Below are positions 55,534 to 63,524 of a stretch of 64,000 nt of DNA, piece by piece; within the stretch, counting starts at the first letter, position 1; each line of letters begins with the position of its first letter. Source of the stretch: Epibacterium ulvae (GTDB lineage Bacteria; Pseudomonadota; Alphaproteobacteria; Rhodobacterales; Rhodobacteraceae); NCBI RefSeq assembly GCF_018678075.1, contig NZ_JAHHIR010000014.1, positions 19,266-83,265 on the forward strand. The letters run 5' to 3'. Under the pieces are notes generated by a model that ran no database searches, was not told the origin of the DNA, and worked only from the letters and a program-made list of their open reading frames with translations. Position numbers and translations under genes: made by a program.

Positions 55534-57300
55534 ATGGGATTTTCCGCACGGTCGCTTATGTTTAAGTTTACGGCTCCAATACCAATCATGATCTTTGCTT
55601 GCGTTTTGGCGGGGCTCTTTATTGTGCCGTTTATGGTTGAGCGCACGACCCTGCAGCTGAGCACCGAAACAACCCTGCAAAACGCGCGACAAGTGCGTGT
55701 CATGCTTGAGGAAAACCCCGGCTTGGACATCTCTGAGACGCGGTTGTTTGACGACAGCCTGCAGATTGCCATTCACGGTGCCCAAACCGTTGAACAAGAT
55801 CCTGCATTGGCAGATGCATATGCCGCATTGGTGGATGATGGCGCGGGTTTTGTCAGTCACCTTTCAGATACCGCGGGCTCCCATGTTCTGCAGGTCTTGA
55901 TTGTATCCGGCACGGATGGCGGTGTGATTGAGGTGCGTCATACGATTGACGATGCAATGGACGCTACAGATCAACTCGCCTGGATGTTCCTGGCTGGATT
56001 GGCGGCCCTCGGCTGCGTAGGGTTGGGGGTGTCGATCCTGACCGCGCGATCCGTCCTGCGCCCCATCGATACGATCTGCGCCGACGTGGATGAGCTGGCG
56101 AGCGGTAAACTGGAGCTCGAAATATCGACCGCCCATCGCGCAGACGAGATTGGCAAAATAGGGCGCGCGCTGACCTCGCTGCAGGCGGATCTGCACAAGG
56201 CCCATCTGGCAGATGAAGCCCGCTCCGAGTTTCAGGAGCAACAAGCCTTTGTCGTCAGCCGCCTGCGTGAAGGTCTGAACGCTATGGCCAAGGGTGATCT
56301 GACGGTGGTGATTTCGGAGACCTTTCCCGAAGATCACGAGCAGCTGCGGCGCGACTACAACCGCACGGTTGAGACCCTGTCCGAGACGATGCACGAGATT
56401 GTGGAGACCTCGAACAACATCCGCAGCGGCGCGTCCGAGATTTCGGCCGCATCCGACGATTTGGCCATGCGCACCGAAAGCCAGGCGGCAACTTTGGAAG
56501 AGACCTCTGCCGCGCTGGATGAGCTGACCGGCAGCGTGCGCACCGCCGCAGACGGCGCCCGCGGGGTTGAGACGACGATGGAGGACGCCAAAACCGTAGC
56601 ACAGGACAGCGACTGCGTTGTCAAACGTGCGGTGGATGCAATGAACGAGATCTCGGAAAGCTCCAACCATATCTCCAAGATCATCACCGTCATTGATGAC
56701 ATTTCGTTCCAGACCAATCTCTTGGCTCTCAATGCCGGGATTGAGGCGGCGCGCGCAGGCGAGGCTGGGCGCGGCTTTGCCGTTGTCGCCGCCGAAGTGC
56801 GCGCCTTGGCGCAGCGCTCGTCGGATGCTGCGATGGAGATCAAAGAGCTGATCGGCACCAGTGCCGAACAGGTGGACAATGGCGTACAGCTGGTTGGCGA
56901 AAGCGGCGGTGCATTGTCTGCTGTGGTGGGTCAGGTCAGCCATATCTCTGGGCTGATCACTGGCATCGCCCAAGCGGCCGAGCTGCAGTCAACCGGTCTG
57001 AATGAAATCAACGTGGGCGTTTTGCAATTGGATCAGGTGACCCAGCAAAACGCGGCCATGGTCGAAGAATCCACAGCTGCCAGTCACTTGCTCAAGAATG
57101 AAGCCGCGAAACTCGCGGAGCTGGTTGCTCATTTCGACATTGAGCGTCGCGAAAGCGGTGAGATCTTCTTGTTCGATCTGGATGAACCCGAAGAACCTGA
57201 AGCCTCTGACGTGCCGCCGCCACCGCAAACCTCCAGCAGGATTGCTGAGCTGGCAGCGGGTGCCGGAACCGCCGCCGCGCGGGAATGGCAGGACTATTAG
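55534..57300 (+). CDS. Methyl-accepting chemotaxis protein
   Basis: 588 aa. TM1 is at about 14-35 and a short periplasmic domain of about 110 residues follows. TM2 is at about 147-170 and a HAMP domain (SVLRPIDTICADVDELASGK) comes next. A second HAMP-like segment precedes the signalling hairpin tip IDDISFQTNLLALNAGIEAARAGE. The C-terminus EWQDY resembles the CheR/CheB-docking pentapeptide. The ligand is unknown. AGAGGTGA precedes the ATG; the stop is TAG. Confidence 0.94.
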   Translation: MGFSARSLMFKFTAPIPIMIFACVLAGLFIVPFMVERTTLQLSTETTLQNARQVRVMLEENPGLDISETRLFDDSLQIAIHGAQTVEQDPALADAYAALVDDGAGFVSHLSDTAGSHVLQVLIVSGTDGGVIEVRHTIDDAMDATDQLAWMFLAGLAALGCVGLGVSILTARSVLRPIDTICADVDELASGKLELEISTAHRADEIGKIGRALTSLQADLHKAHLADEARSEFQEQQAFVVSRLREGLNAMAKGDLTVVISETFPEDHEQLRRDYNRTVETLSETMHEIVETSNNIRSGASEISAASDDLAMRTESQAATLEETSAALDELTGSVRTAADGARGVETTMEDAKTVAQDSDCVVKRAVDAMNEISESSNHISKIITVIDDISFQTNLLALNAGIEAARAGEAGRGFAVVAAEVRALAQRSSDAAMEIKELIGTSAEQVDNGVQLVGESGGALSAVVGQVSHISGLITGIAQAAELQSTGLNEINVGVLQLDQVTQQNAAMVEESTAASHLLKNEAAKLAELVAHFDIERRESGEIFLFDLDEPEEPEASDVPPPPQTSSRIAELAAGAGTAAAREWQDY

Positions 57301-57323
57301 ACCCTGCCAGTCGACGCGAACGC

Positions 57324-58244
57324 CTACGGCAACAGAGCCAGCCGTTTCAAAAACTGCGCTTTAACCGTGGCGCTGTCGACCTTCATACAGACCTGAACCG
57401 GGGCGCGCCCACTGTCGGGATCTGGCAGGGTCGCGCCAATATCTTCGCCATCACAAGACACGCGCAACGCCACCTTTTGCCGTACAAAATGCTGCGGATC
57501 GGTGCAGGCGATCACGGCTGCTGGATCATGCAAAGAGCAGCCCGCAAAATCGCGCATACGCTTGTAAAAGGCGATGTAGAAATGGGACATATCCCGCAGC
57601 ATGCCCCCCAGTTCCGGAGACTGCGCGGCCATGGCGTCAAAATCCGTGGGGGTGCACAGGATCCGATGGGTGACATCCAACCCGACCAAGGTCACCTTCT
57701 CCCCGGCCTGTAGGACGATGTCAGCGGCATGGGGGTCGTGATAGATGTTGGCCTCGGCAAAGGGGGTGATATTGCCACCCTCCTCCAAAGAGCCGCCCAT
57801 GATGACGATCGCTTTGACATTGTCGGCGAATTTCGGATCGCGCTGCAGGGCCTCGGCGATATTGGTCAAAGGGCCGATGGGGCAAACAACCAGCTCTCCT
57901 TTGTGGGCGTGCGCCATGCGGATCAGGAAATCGGCGGCGTCTTCGTCCAGGGGCTGTCCCTTTGGCGTGGCGGCTGGAATGTCGCCAAAGCCTTCGGCGC
58001 CATGCACATCTGCCGATGGGGGAAATGGTGGCAAGACCAGCGGTTTCTGCGCGCCCTGCGCAACTGGCACATCCTCGAGCCCGGCGGCCTCCACCAGTCG
58101 CAAGGCATTGCGGGTGGCCATTTCGGTGGTCACATTGCCAAAGATGGTGGTCAGCCCGATCAGCTCGATATCCGGCGCGGCGGCCGCATAAAAGATCGCC
58201 ATCGCGTCATCGACGCCCGGGTCCGTATCAATGATCAGTTTCAT
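57324..58244 (-). CDS. Inosine-uridine preferring nucleoside hydrolase
   Basis: 306 aa from the ATG at 58244 (MKLIIDTDPG), with GGAAGACTGG upstream. The calcium-binding cluster DTDPGVDD is at residues 6-13. VCPIGPLTNIAEAL and VIMGGSLEEGGNITPFAEAN are family motifs. It cleaves ribonucleosides to base plus ribose in salvage. Base specificity is not readable. The stop TAG is tail to tail with the chemoreceptor gene. Confidence 0.93.
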   Translation of the reverse strand: MKLIIDTDPGVDDAMAIFYAAAAPDIELIGLTTIFGNVTTEMATRNALRLVEAAGLEDVPVAQGAQKPLVLPPFPPSADVHGAEGFGDIPAATPKGQPLDEDAADFLIRMAHAHKGELVVCPIGPLTNIAEALQRDPKFADNVKAIVIMGGSLEEGGNITPFAEANIYHDPHAADIVLQAGEKVTLVGLDVTHRILCTPTDFDAMAAQSPELGGMLRDMSHFYIAFYKRMRDFAGCSLHDPAAVIACTDPQHFVRQKVALRVSCDGEDIGATLPDPDSGRAPVQVCMKVDSATVKAQFLKRLALLP

Positions 58245-58337
58245 CCAGTCTTCCTTTGTCCGCGCCGCGCGCCCCGGTTGAAAACACGCCTCCGGGACGT
58301 AGAAGGCTTGCACAGTTTCAGGGCCTGCTTCAATCGC

Positions 58338-58372
58338 AAAACGGGCGCGTCCCTGCGATCAAGGACGCGCCC
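58338..58372 (-). terminator. Rho-independent terminator of ychF
   Basis: Perfect 10-bp stem GGGCGCGTCC / GGACGCGCCC; on the minus strand GTTTTGCG follows. Confidence 0.75.
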
Positions 58373-58398
58373 GCTGTACCACCAACATGTGGTGTTGA

Positions 58399-59496
58399 TC
58401 AGGTATTGAACAGGAAGTGCATGACATCGCCGTCTTGTACGATGTAGCTCTTGCCCTCGGCGCGCATCTTGCCCGCATCTTTGGCACCGGTCTCGCCGTT
58501 GCCGTCGATATAGTCGTCATAGGCAATGGTTTCGGCCCGGATAAAGCCCTTCTCGAAATCACCGTGGATGACACCCGCAGCCTGGGGCGCTGCGGTGCCT
58601 GCGGTGATGGTCCAGGCGCGTGCCTCTTTTGGACCGACGGTGAAATAGGTTTCCAGCTGCAGCAGCTCGTAGCCCGCGCGGATCAACCGGTCAAGACCTG
58701 CTTCGGCGAGGCCCATTTCATCCAGGAACATGGTGGCTTCATCGGGTTCCAGCTGGCTGATCTCTTCCTCGATCTGGGCCGAGATGATCACATGGCTGTT
58801 GCCCTGCGCGGCGGCCATTTCGGCCACGCGGTTGGAATGGTCGTTGCCCTCGACGCTTTCGCTTTCGCCGACGTTACAGACATAAAGCACCGGTTTGGTG
58901 GTCAGCAGCTGCAATGTGGACCAGGCTTTGGCGTCATCGGCGTCAACCTCGACCAGACGCGCAGGCTTGCCCTCGTCCAGCATCGCTTGCGCTTCGGCCA
59001 GCAGGCGGTCTTGCTGCTGGGCTTCTTTGTCGTTGCCCTTGAGCTTGCGCACCAGATTGGCGCGGCGCTTTTCGATGCTTTCCAGATCGGCGAGCATCAG
59101 CTCGGTCTCGATGGTGTCCGCATCGGCCACCGGATCCACGCGGTCTTCGACGTGGGTGACGTCCTTGTCCTCGAAACAGCGCAGAACATGGGCGATGGCG
59201 TCCACCTCGCGGATGTTGGCCAGGAACTGGTTGCCGAGCCCCTCGCCTTTGGACGCGCCTTTGACAAGGCCTGCGATATCCACAAAGGTCATGCGGGTCG
59301 GAATGATCTGGGCCGAGCCTGCAATCGCGGCCAGCTTGTCCAGACGCGCGTCCGGCACGGCCACATCCCCCACGTTGGGTTCAATCGTGCAGAACGGAAA
59401 ATTAGCTGCCTGCGCCGAGGCAGTTTTGGTCAATGCGTTGAACAGTGTTGACTTACCGACGTTCGGCAAACCCACGATTCCCATTTTAAAGCCCAT
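58399..59496 (-). CDS. ychF: Redox-regulated ATPase YchF (OLA1 family)
   Basis: 365-aa TRAFAC-class protein that hydrolyses ATP despite its GTPase fold. The P-loop is GLPNVGKS at 9-16, and [22 protein letters not shown] covers the switch region. NREVDAI-type [16 protein letters not shown] follows, then the C-terminal TGS domain. CAGGAGGCCAAG precedes the ATG at 59496. It associates with ribosomes in other bacteria. Confidence 0.96.
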   Translation of the reverse strand: MGFKMGIVGLPNVGKSTLFNALTKTASAQAANFPFCTIEPNVGDVAVPDARLDKLAAIAGSAQIIPTRMTFVDIAGLVKGASKGEGLGNQFLANIREVDAIAHVLRCFEDKDVTHVEDRVDPVADADTIETELMLADLESIEKRRANLVRKLKGNDKEAQQQDRLLAEAQAMLDEGKPARLVEVDADDAKAWSTLQLLTTKPVLYVCNVGESESVEGNDHSNRVAEMAAAQGNSHVIISAQIEEEISQLEPDEATMFLDEMGLAEAGLDRLIRAGYELLQLETYFTVGPKEARAWTITAGTAAPQAAGVIHGDFEKGFIRAETIAYDDYIDGNGETGAKDAGKMRAEGKSYIVQDGDVMHFLFNT

Positions 59497-59687
59497 CTTG
59501 GCCTCCTGATGCCACTTGGATGCCGCTTCTAGGCACCTATGTCCCAAGGCGCAAGCGTTGCGCGCGTGCAGGGGCTAATCGTGTGGAAATGGAGACATTT
59601 CGTTCACCACATTGTCATCCCCCCTTTTGTCTGGCTGGTTTTCGCCTATATGCTGGCCGACACATAAAAACACGACGAGGACACGGG

Positions 59688-60176
59688 ATGAAATCTTTGC
59701 TCACAGCAGCCGCACTGGCCATTTCGGTTGCAGGCGCAGCGCAGGCGCAATCTCTGGTATTTGGTCTGGGCCAATCAGATTTTTCTGAAACAGGATCTGA
59801 AGATGGCATTATTTTTGCCGTTGAACTGCACGGTAATTCTTTCTTTGAGCGCGGCAATTTCTCGGCGGGCTGGGGCGGCGTGGCCTCGATCCAGGAGACC
59901 GGTGACGCGTTTGTTGGCGCGGGTCTGGTCGGCACGTTCGAGCTACAGAACCGTTGGTTCATTGAAACCAGCGTGATGCCCGGTGCCTATTTCGACAGCG
60001 AAGAAGGCAACGACCTCGGCTCGACCTTTGAAATTCGCAGCCTGTTGGGTGTGGGTCGCACCTTGCGCAACGGCAATGCGATTTCCCTTTCGGTGGCCCA
60101 TAAATCAAATGCCTCGACTGCGGATCGCAATCCCGGCGTCAACAGCGTGACCTTACGCTGGCACAAACCGCTGTGA
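59688..60176 (+). CDS. PagL-like acyloxyacyl hydrolase (lipid A 3-O-deacylase family)
   Basis: 162 aa from the ATG at 59688 (MKSLLTAAAL), with a signal peptide ending AQAQ. An eight-stranded beta-barrel pattern contains the motif VAHKSNAS with His138 and Ser140, the HxS pair of PagL. The C-terminal strand ends SVTLRWHKPL. It probably removes an acyl chain from lipid A in the outer membrane, or is a related barrel. The upstream open frame to 59520 is not used because the signal peptide starts here. Confidence 0.8.
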   Translation: MKSLLTAAALAISVAGAAQAQSLVFGLGQSDFSETGSEDGIIFAVELHGNSFFERGNFSAGWGGVASIQETGDAFVGAGLVGTFELQNRWFIETSVMPGAYFDSEEGNDLGSTFEIRSLLGVGRTLRNGNAISLSVAHKSNASTADRNPGVNSVTLRWHKPL

Positions 60177-60290
60177 TCCAAGGCGGCGTGAGGGATCGCG
60201 CCGCTGAAAGACACAGACATGGGCGGCTGGGATTGATTTCTTGCAAAACTTTCGGCACATCAGTGCGAAACAAGGAATAAAGGCACGCCC

Positions 60291-61082
60291 ATGACCCGCA
60301 TCGACGCTAAATTCGCCGCGCTGAAGGCCGAAGGCAAAAAAGCATTTGTCACCTATGTGATGGCAGGCGACCCCGATTTTGACACCTCGCTTGAGATCGT
60401 CAAAGGGCTGCCGGGTGCGGGCGTTGACATTGTTGAGCTGGGCTTGCCTTTCACCGATCCCATGGCCGATGGCTCCACCATCCAACTGGCCGGGCAGCGC
60501 GCACTGAAGGCGGGCATGACGCTTGAGCGGACGCTGGAGCTGGCGCGTGAGTTTCGCAAGTCCGACGACACAACCCCGATTGTGCTGATGGGCTATTACA
60601 ACCCGATCTACAATCGCGGCGTCGATCAGTTTCTGACCGATGCCAAGGCGGCCGGGATTGACGGCTTGATCGTGGTGGACCTGCCCCCCGAAGAAGACGA
60701 AGAACTGTGCATTCCGGCGCAAGCGGCGGGTCTGAACTTTATCCGTCTGGCCACCCCAACCACCGATGATGCGCGCCTGCCACGGGTGATGCAGAACACT
60801 TCGGGCTTTGTGTACTACGTCTCGATCACCGGTATTACTGGCGCGGCTGAGGCTCAGGCCGCAGATGTCGCACCAGAAGTTGAGCGGATCAAAGCGGCGG
60901 GCGATCTGCCAGTGATCGTCGGCTTTGGCATCAAGACGCCTGACAATGCGCAATCCATCGCCTCCATCGCCGATGGTGCCGTGGTGGGCAGCGCTATCGT
61001 CAGCAAGATCGAAGAAGGCAAGCCGGTGGCAGAGGTGCTGGAATTTGTCGGCTCTCTGGCGGATGGCGCGCACCGGGGCTGA
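60291..61082 (+). CDS. trpA: Tryptophan synthase alpha subunit
   Basis: Cleaves indole-3-glycerol phosphate to indole and glyceraldehyde 3-phosphate. The 263 aa have Glu49 in [14 protein letters not shown] and Asp60, plus the phosphate-binding [10 protein letters not shown] and FGIKTPDNA. It stands apart from trpB/trpF, which are not in the window, as often in this order. AAGGAATAAAGG precedes the ATG. Confidence 0.96.
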   Translation: MTRIDAKFAALKAEGKKAFVTYVMAGDPDFDTSLEIVKGLPGAGVDIVELGLPFTDPMADGSTIQLAGQRALKAGMTLERTLELAREFRKSDDTTPIVLMGYYNPIYNRGVDQFLTDAKAAGIDGLIVVDLPPEEDEELCIPAQAAGLNFIRLATPTTDDARLPRVMQNTSGFVYYVSITGITGAAEAQAADVAPEVERIKAAGDLPVIVGFGIKTPDNAQSIASIADGAVVGSAIVSKIEEGKPVAEVLEFVGSLADGAHRG

Positions 61083-61126
61083 CCTCTGGTCGGCACGCGA
61101 AACGTTAAAACACGAATCTCTTGTCC

Positions 61127-61157
61127 CGCCGCCTTGGAAACAGGGCGGCGTTTTATT
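61127..61157 (+). terminator. Rho-independent terminator of trpA
   Basis: CGCCGCC / GGCGGCG stem with a 10-base loop and TTTTATTT after it, 45 bp past the stop. Confidence 0.8.
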
Positions 61158-61319
61158 TAGGCGATCAAAAATGGCGCGGTTTTTCCGGCAATTCCTATCC
61201 CAAAGGATAGTATCGCCCCTGCCCCCTACCCTTTGGGGTTCGCCAGGATACCAAAGCTACCCGTCATTTTATCGAAAATTAGTCCATACTGAGGTCATCG
61301 CAACAGTTGGAGAACTCAG

Positions 61320-61556
61320 ATGGACAAGGTTTGGTTTAGCGCATTGATCGGTGCCGTCACCGGCGGATTTACCTCCTGCACTTGTGTTGTTCTTCTGTCG
61401 GTTCCTTTGTGGAGCGTCCTGGTGATCTACCCCGTGATCGGCGCGGTGATCACGGGCATTATCTATTTGGTTTGGACCCGTCTGGACATCACAGAAGACG
61501 ACAGCAAAGAGGCAATGACGGACATCTTCCTGCGTGCGGATGCATTGGTGAAGTAA
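61320..61556 (+). CDS. Small two-TM membrane protein, 78 aa
   Basis: Two hydrophobic segments (about 5-28 and 32-52) then an acidic tail ITEDDSKEAMTDIFL. GGAG lies 8 bases before the ATG. A related small protein is encoded 141 bp downstream: VPLW..L..Y...G.V in both. No function recognised. Confidence 0.7.
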   Translation: MDKVWFSALIGAVTGGFTSCTCVVLLSVPLWSVLVIYPVIGAVITGIIYLVWTRLDITEDDSKEAMTDIFLRADALVK

Positions 61557-61574
61557 CGCAAACCTGTTGTGATC

Positions 61575-61591
61575 GGGGCCGTTGAGGCCCC
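61575..61591. repeat. Short GC hairpin between the two small membrane-protein genes
   Basis: GGGGCC / GGCCCC with loop GTTGA. No T tract directly after; perhaps a weak terminator. Confidence 0.4.
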
Positions 61592-61697
61592 CATGAATAG
61601 AATTTTAACAGAAGTGTAGATAGCTTTAACTTGATGAAGCCTGTCTGCGTGTCATTAGTGGTTTCGGGTGAGTTCCGAAGGTTCAAAGGGTGTGGCC

Positions 61698-61976
61698 ATG
61701 GCTTTTTTCGGGTTGGTATGTGGAATGGTTGTTGGGGCATTTGCCTCAGCATTTGGAATTGTAATGTTTGATATCCCCTTGTGGTTCGGTCTGTTGACCT
61801 ATTCCGCAGCGGGGACTGTGACGATGATCTCGGTGGTGATCGTGACCTATCTGCGTCATAGCGACGATGATGACGGGTCGATGTCCGGATATGATCACGA
61901 GGCCTATCTGGACCGTCAATGGATGGAAGCCGCGCGTGGCAAAGCGGCGGAAGAAGCCGGCCGGAAAGTGGCATAA
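61698..61976 (+). CDS. Small two-TM membrane protein, 92 aa
   Basis: ATG at 61698 (MAFFGLVCGMVVG) with AAAGGG upstream; a GTG at 61668 would add ten residues. Two TM segments (about 3-24 and 29-52) are followed by an acidic then basic tail (RHSDDDDGS, AARGKAAEEAGRK). The block DIPLWFGLLTYSAAGTVTM matches the preceding small protein. Ends at a strong terminator. Confidence 0.7.
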   Translation: MAFFGLVCGMVVGAFASAFGIVMFDIPLWFGLLTYSAAGTVTMISVVIVTYLRHSDDDDGSMSGYDHEAYLDRQWMEAARGKAAEEAGRKVA

Positions 61977-62010
61977 ACCTGCTTTCTAGCGAAGTTTTCC
62001 AAATAGTTTT

Positions 62011-62047
62011 AAAGCCGCGCGGTATATGCGCGGCTTTACTCTTTTTT
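62011..62047 (+). terminator. Strong Rho-independent terminator
   Basis: Perfect 10-bp stem AAAGCCGCGC / GCGCGGCTTT with a 7-base loop, then ACTCTTTTTT. Confidence 0.85.
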
Positions 62048-62192
62048 ATGGATCGCAATTGTAGCGGCAATTCTCATCCGGTTAAGGTGTTCTCCGAGCC
62101 ACACTGATTTGCGCTGGCTTTCAAATTCCATTGACCTAATATTATCTTTCAGGAACCATACTTTCGCGAGTTCTTAAGGTACGAGTTGTCCT

Positions 62193-62759
62193 ATGATTTC
62201 ACGTCGTCGCTTTGTCGAGACTTCCGCGGTCGCCCTTGGTGCTGCGGCTTTTCCACGGGTATTGGAAGCTTCTGAGCCAAAGCCATTTGATCCGATCCCT
62301 CAAGAAGTCAAAATCAAAAAGCAGTTCGAACCGGGGCAAATCCTGGTCCTGCCGCGCTCTTATTACCTCTACTATGTGACAGAGCCGCGCCGGGCGATCC
62401 GTTATGGCGTCGGCGTCGGCAAAGCCGGGTTGGAATTCACCGGATCCGCCGTGATCGAGCGCAAGCGCGAGTGGCCCAGCTGGCGCCCAACGCCAGAGAT
62501 GATCAAACGCGACCCCCGCGCCTATTCGAAATTTGTCGACAATGACTACATCCAACCGGGCGGCCCCCAAAACCCATTGGGGGCACGGGCGCTCTATCTC
62601 TACCAGAACGGCATCGACACCTATTTCCGCATCCATGGCACCAACCGCCCCGAAACCATCGGCAGCGCGGTCAGCAACGGCTGTATCCGCCTCACCAACG
62701 ATCATGTTGCGGATCTTTACACCCGGGTGCCTGTTGGGACAGTTGTCAACGTCTTGTGA
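62193..62759 (+). CDS. L,D-transpeptidase (YkuD family)
   Basis: 188 aa with a Tat-like N-terminus (SRRRFVETSAVALGAAAF). The catalytic domain has His148 in YFRIHGTNRPETIG and Cys164 in SNGCIRL. It cross-links peptidoglycan 3-3 or attaches lipoprotein to it. Length and motif match the short periplasmic ErfK/YcfS-type enzymes. It is the last intact housekeeping-type gene before the accessory edge. Confidence 0.92.
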   Translation: MISRRRFVETSAVALGAAAFPRVLEASEPKPFDPIPQEVKIKKQFEPGQILVLPRSYYLYYVTEPRRAIRYGVGVGKAGLEFTGSAVIERKREWPSWRPTPEMIKRDPRAYSKFVDNDYIQPGGPQNPLGARALYLYQNGIDTYFRIHGTNRPETIGSAVSNGCIRLTNDHVADLYTRVPVGTVVNVL

Positions 62760-62864
62760 CCCCTCCGCCGACGCGCAGATAGCGCAGATTGTTGCGGGAC
62801 GTTTTCTCCGCAAGATCATGACTTTTCTCGCCATATCCATCTGCTAGACGCTTCTGTGCGGTCA

Positions 62865-62909
62865 GGCCCCATAGCTCAACTGGATAGAGCAGCTGACTTC
62901 TATTCAGAT
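62865..62909 (+). pseudogene. 5' part of tRNA-Arg(UCU), truncated
   Basis: Acceptor strand GGCCCCA, TA, then a perfect D-arm GCTC-AACTGGATA-GAGC, A26, and an anticodon stem CTGA / TCAG. The loop is CTTCTAT, giving anticodon TCT at 62899-62901. After 62909 no T-arm GGTTCGAATCC and no TGGGGCC acceptor partner can be found; the following GTGGGTGTTGAAT is only faintly T-arm-like. The gene therefore looks broken in its 3' half. Confidence 0.7.
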
Positions 62910-62955
62910 TATGTGGGTGTTGAATGAGGAAGCCTCGGGGGCAGGTCACATCCGG
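62905..62955 (-). mobile_element. Possible insertion-sequence end
   Basis: On the minus strand the segment begins TGACCTGCCCCCGAGG, which resembles the terminal repeats of some IS3-family elements as I remember them. It lies exactly where the helicase-like frame and the tRNA both lose their similarity. No transposase is attached, so this would be a remnant. Confidence 0.25.
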
Positions 62956-63523
62956 TGTGCTCAGCGTCGATGTAGCGCTCAATGTCATGTGGCTAGAAGC
63001 GACCGGTAAGGTACCCTGCTTCTTGCACGGCAAAATATGGATCTAGCCCATCGAACTTGTTTGCTAGGCGCCTTAAGCAGGCCCGGGCTGAATGTGCACT
63101 CACATTGGAAACGCCAAATTTGGTCATAGACCATTTAGCACTGGTTCTTATTTCAATTTCTTGACTTCCTGCATTGACCTGCGATTCCGTTAGTGCGCGC
63201 ACGTACCCGGCAAGCGTCCTGTTAAACGTCAGAAGTAGGACGCTAACTGGTGTTTCGTCTCCAATTCGGTCCTTTCGCGCACGCATCATACCTGTAAGCG
63301 ATTTAAGCCGTAGTAGCGTAGTGGTCGTTTTGCCACGACCTGCAGAACCGTGAATTAATTCTGCACCGGTCTGGTTGGCGCTGATCAATTTTAGCTGTTC
63401 GGATGACGGTTTGATCTTTCCTAAATGCTTCACGACACTAGCCTTACTATTAGTTGCTCTGCAACTAGGTGTTTGTTTCCATGGTTTGATGGTGCGATCT
63501 GTTTTTGGAATCGAAGGAAGCAT
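62951..63523 (-). pseudogene. UvrD/Rep-type helicase fragment with an in-frame TAG
   Basis: Reads KPSSEQLKLISANQTGAELI, Walker A GSAGRGKTTT, then VLLLTFNRTLAGYVRALTE, as in superfamily 1 helicases. The frame stops at TAG (62993-62995) after YLTGRF. It continues PHDIERYIDAEHTG in frame, which fits the family pattern GRFLPxDxxxY. So the TAG probably replaced a Leu codon (TTG). Similarity ends near 62951 at a possible insertion-sequence end. At most the N-terminal third of the helicase is left. Confidence 0.7.
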
Positions 63524-63524
63524 T

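Noticed and set aside
20263..62995. Reassigned UAG codon in this organism
   Set aside because: TAG ends many clearly intact genes here (pal, ybgC, ruvB, prmA, ogt, urtC, the chemoreceptor), so reassignment would extend them past natural ends.
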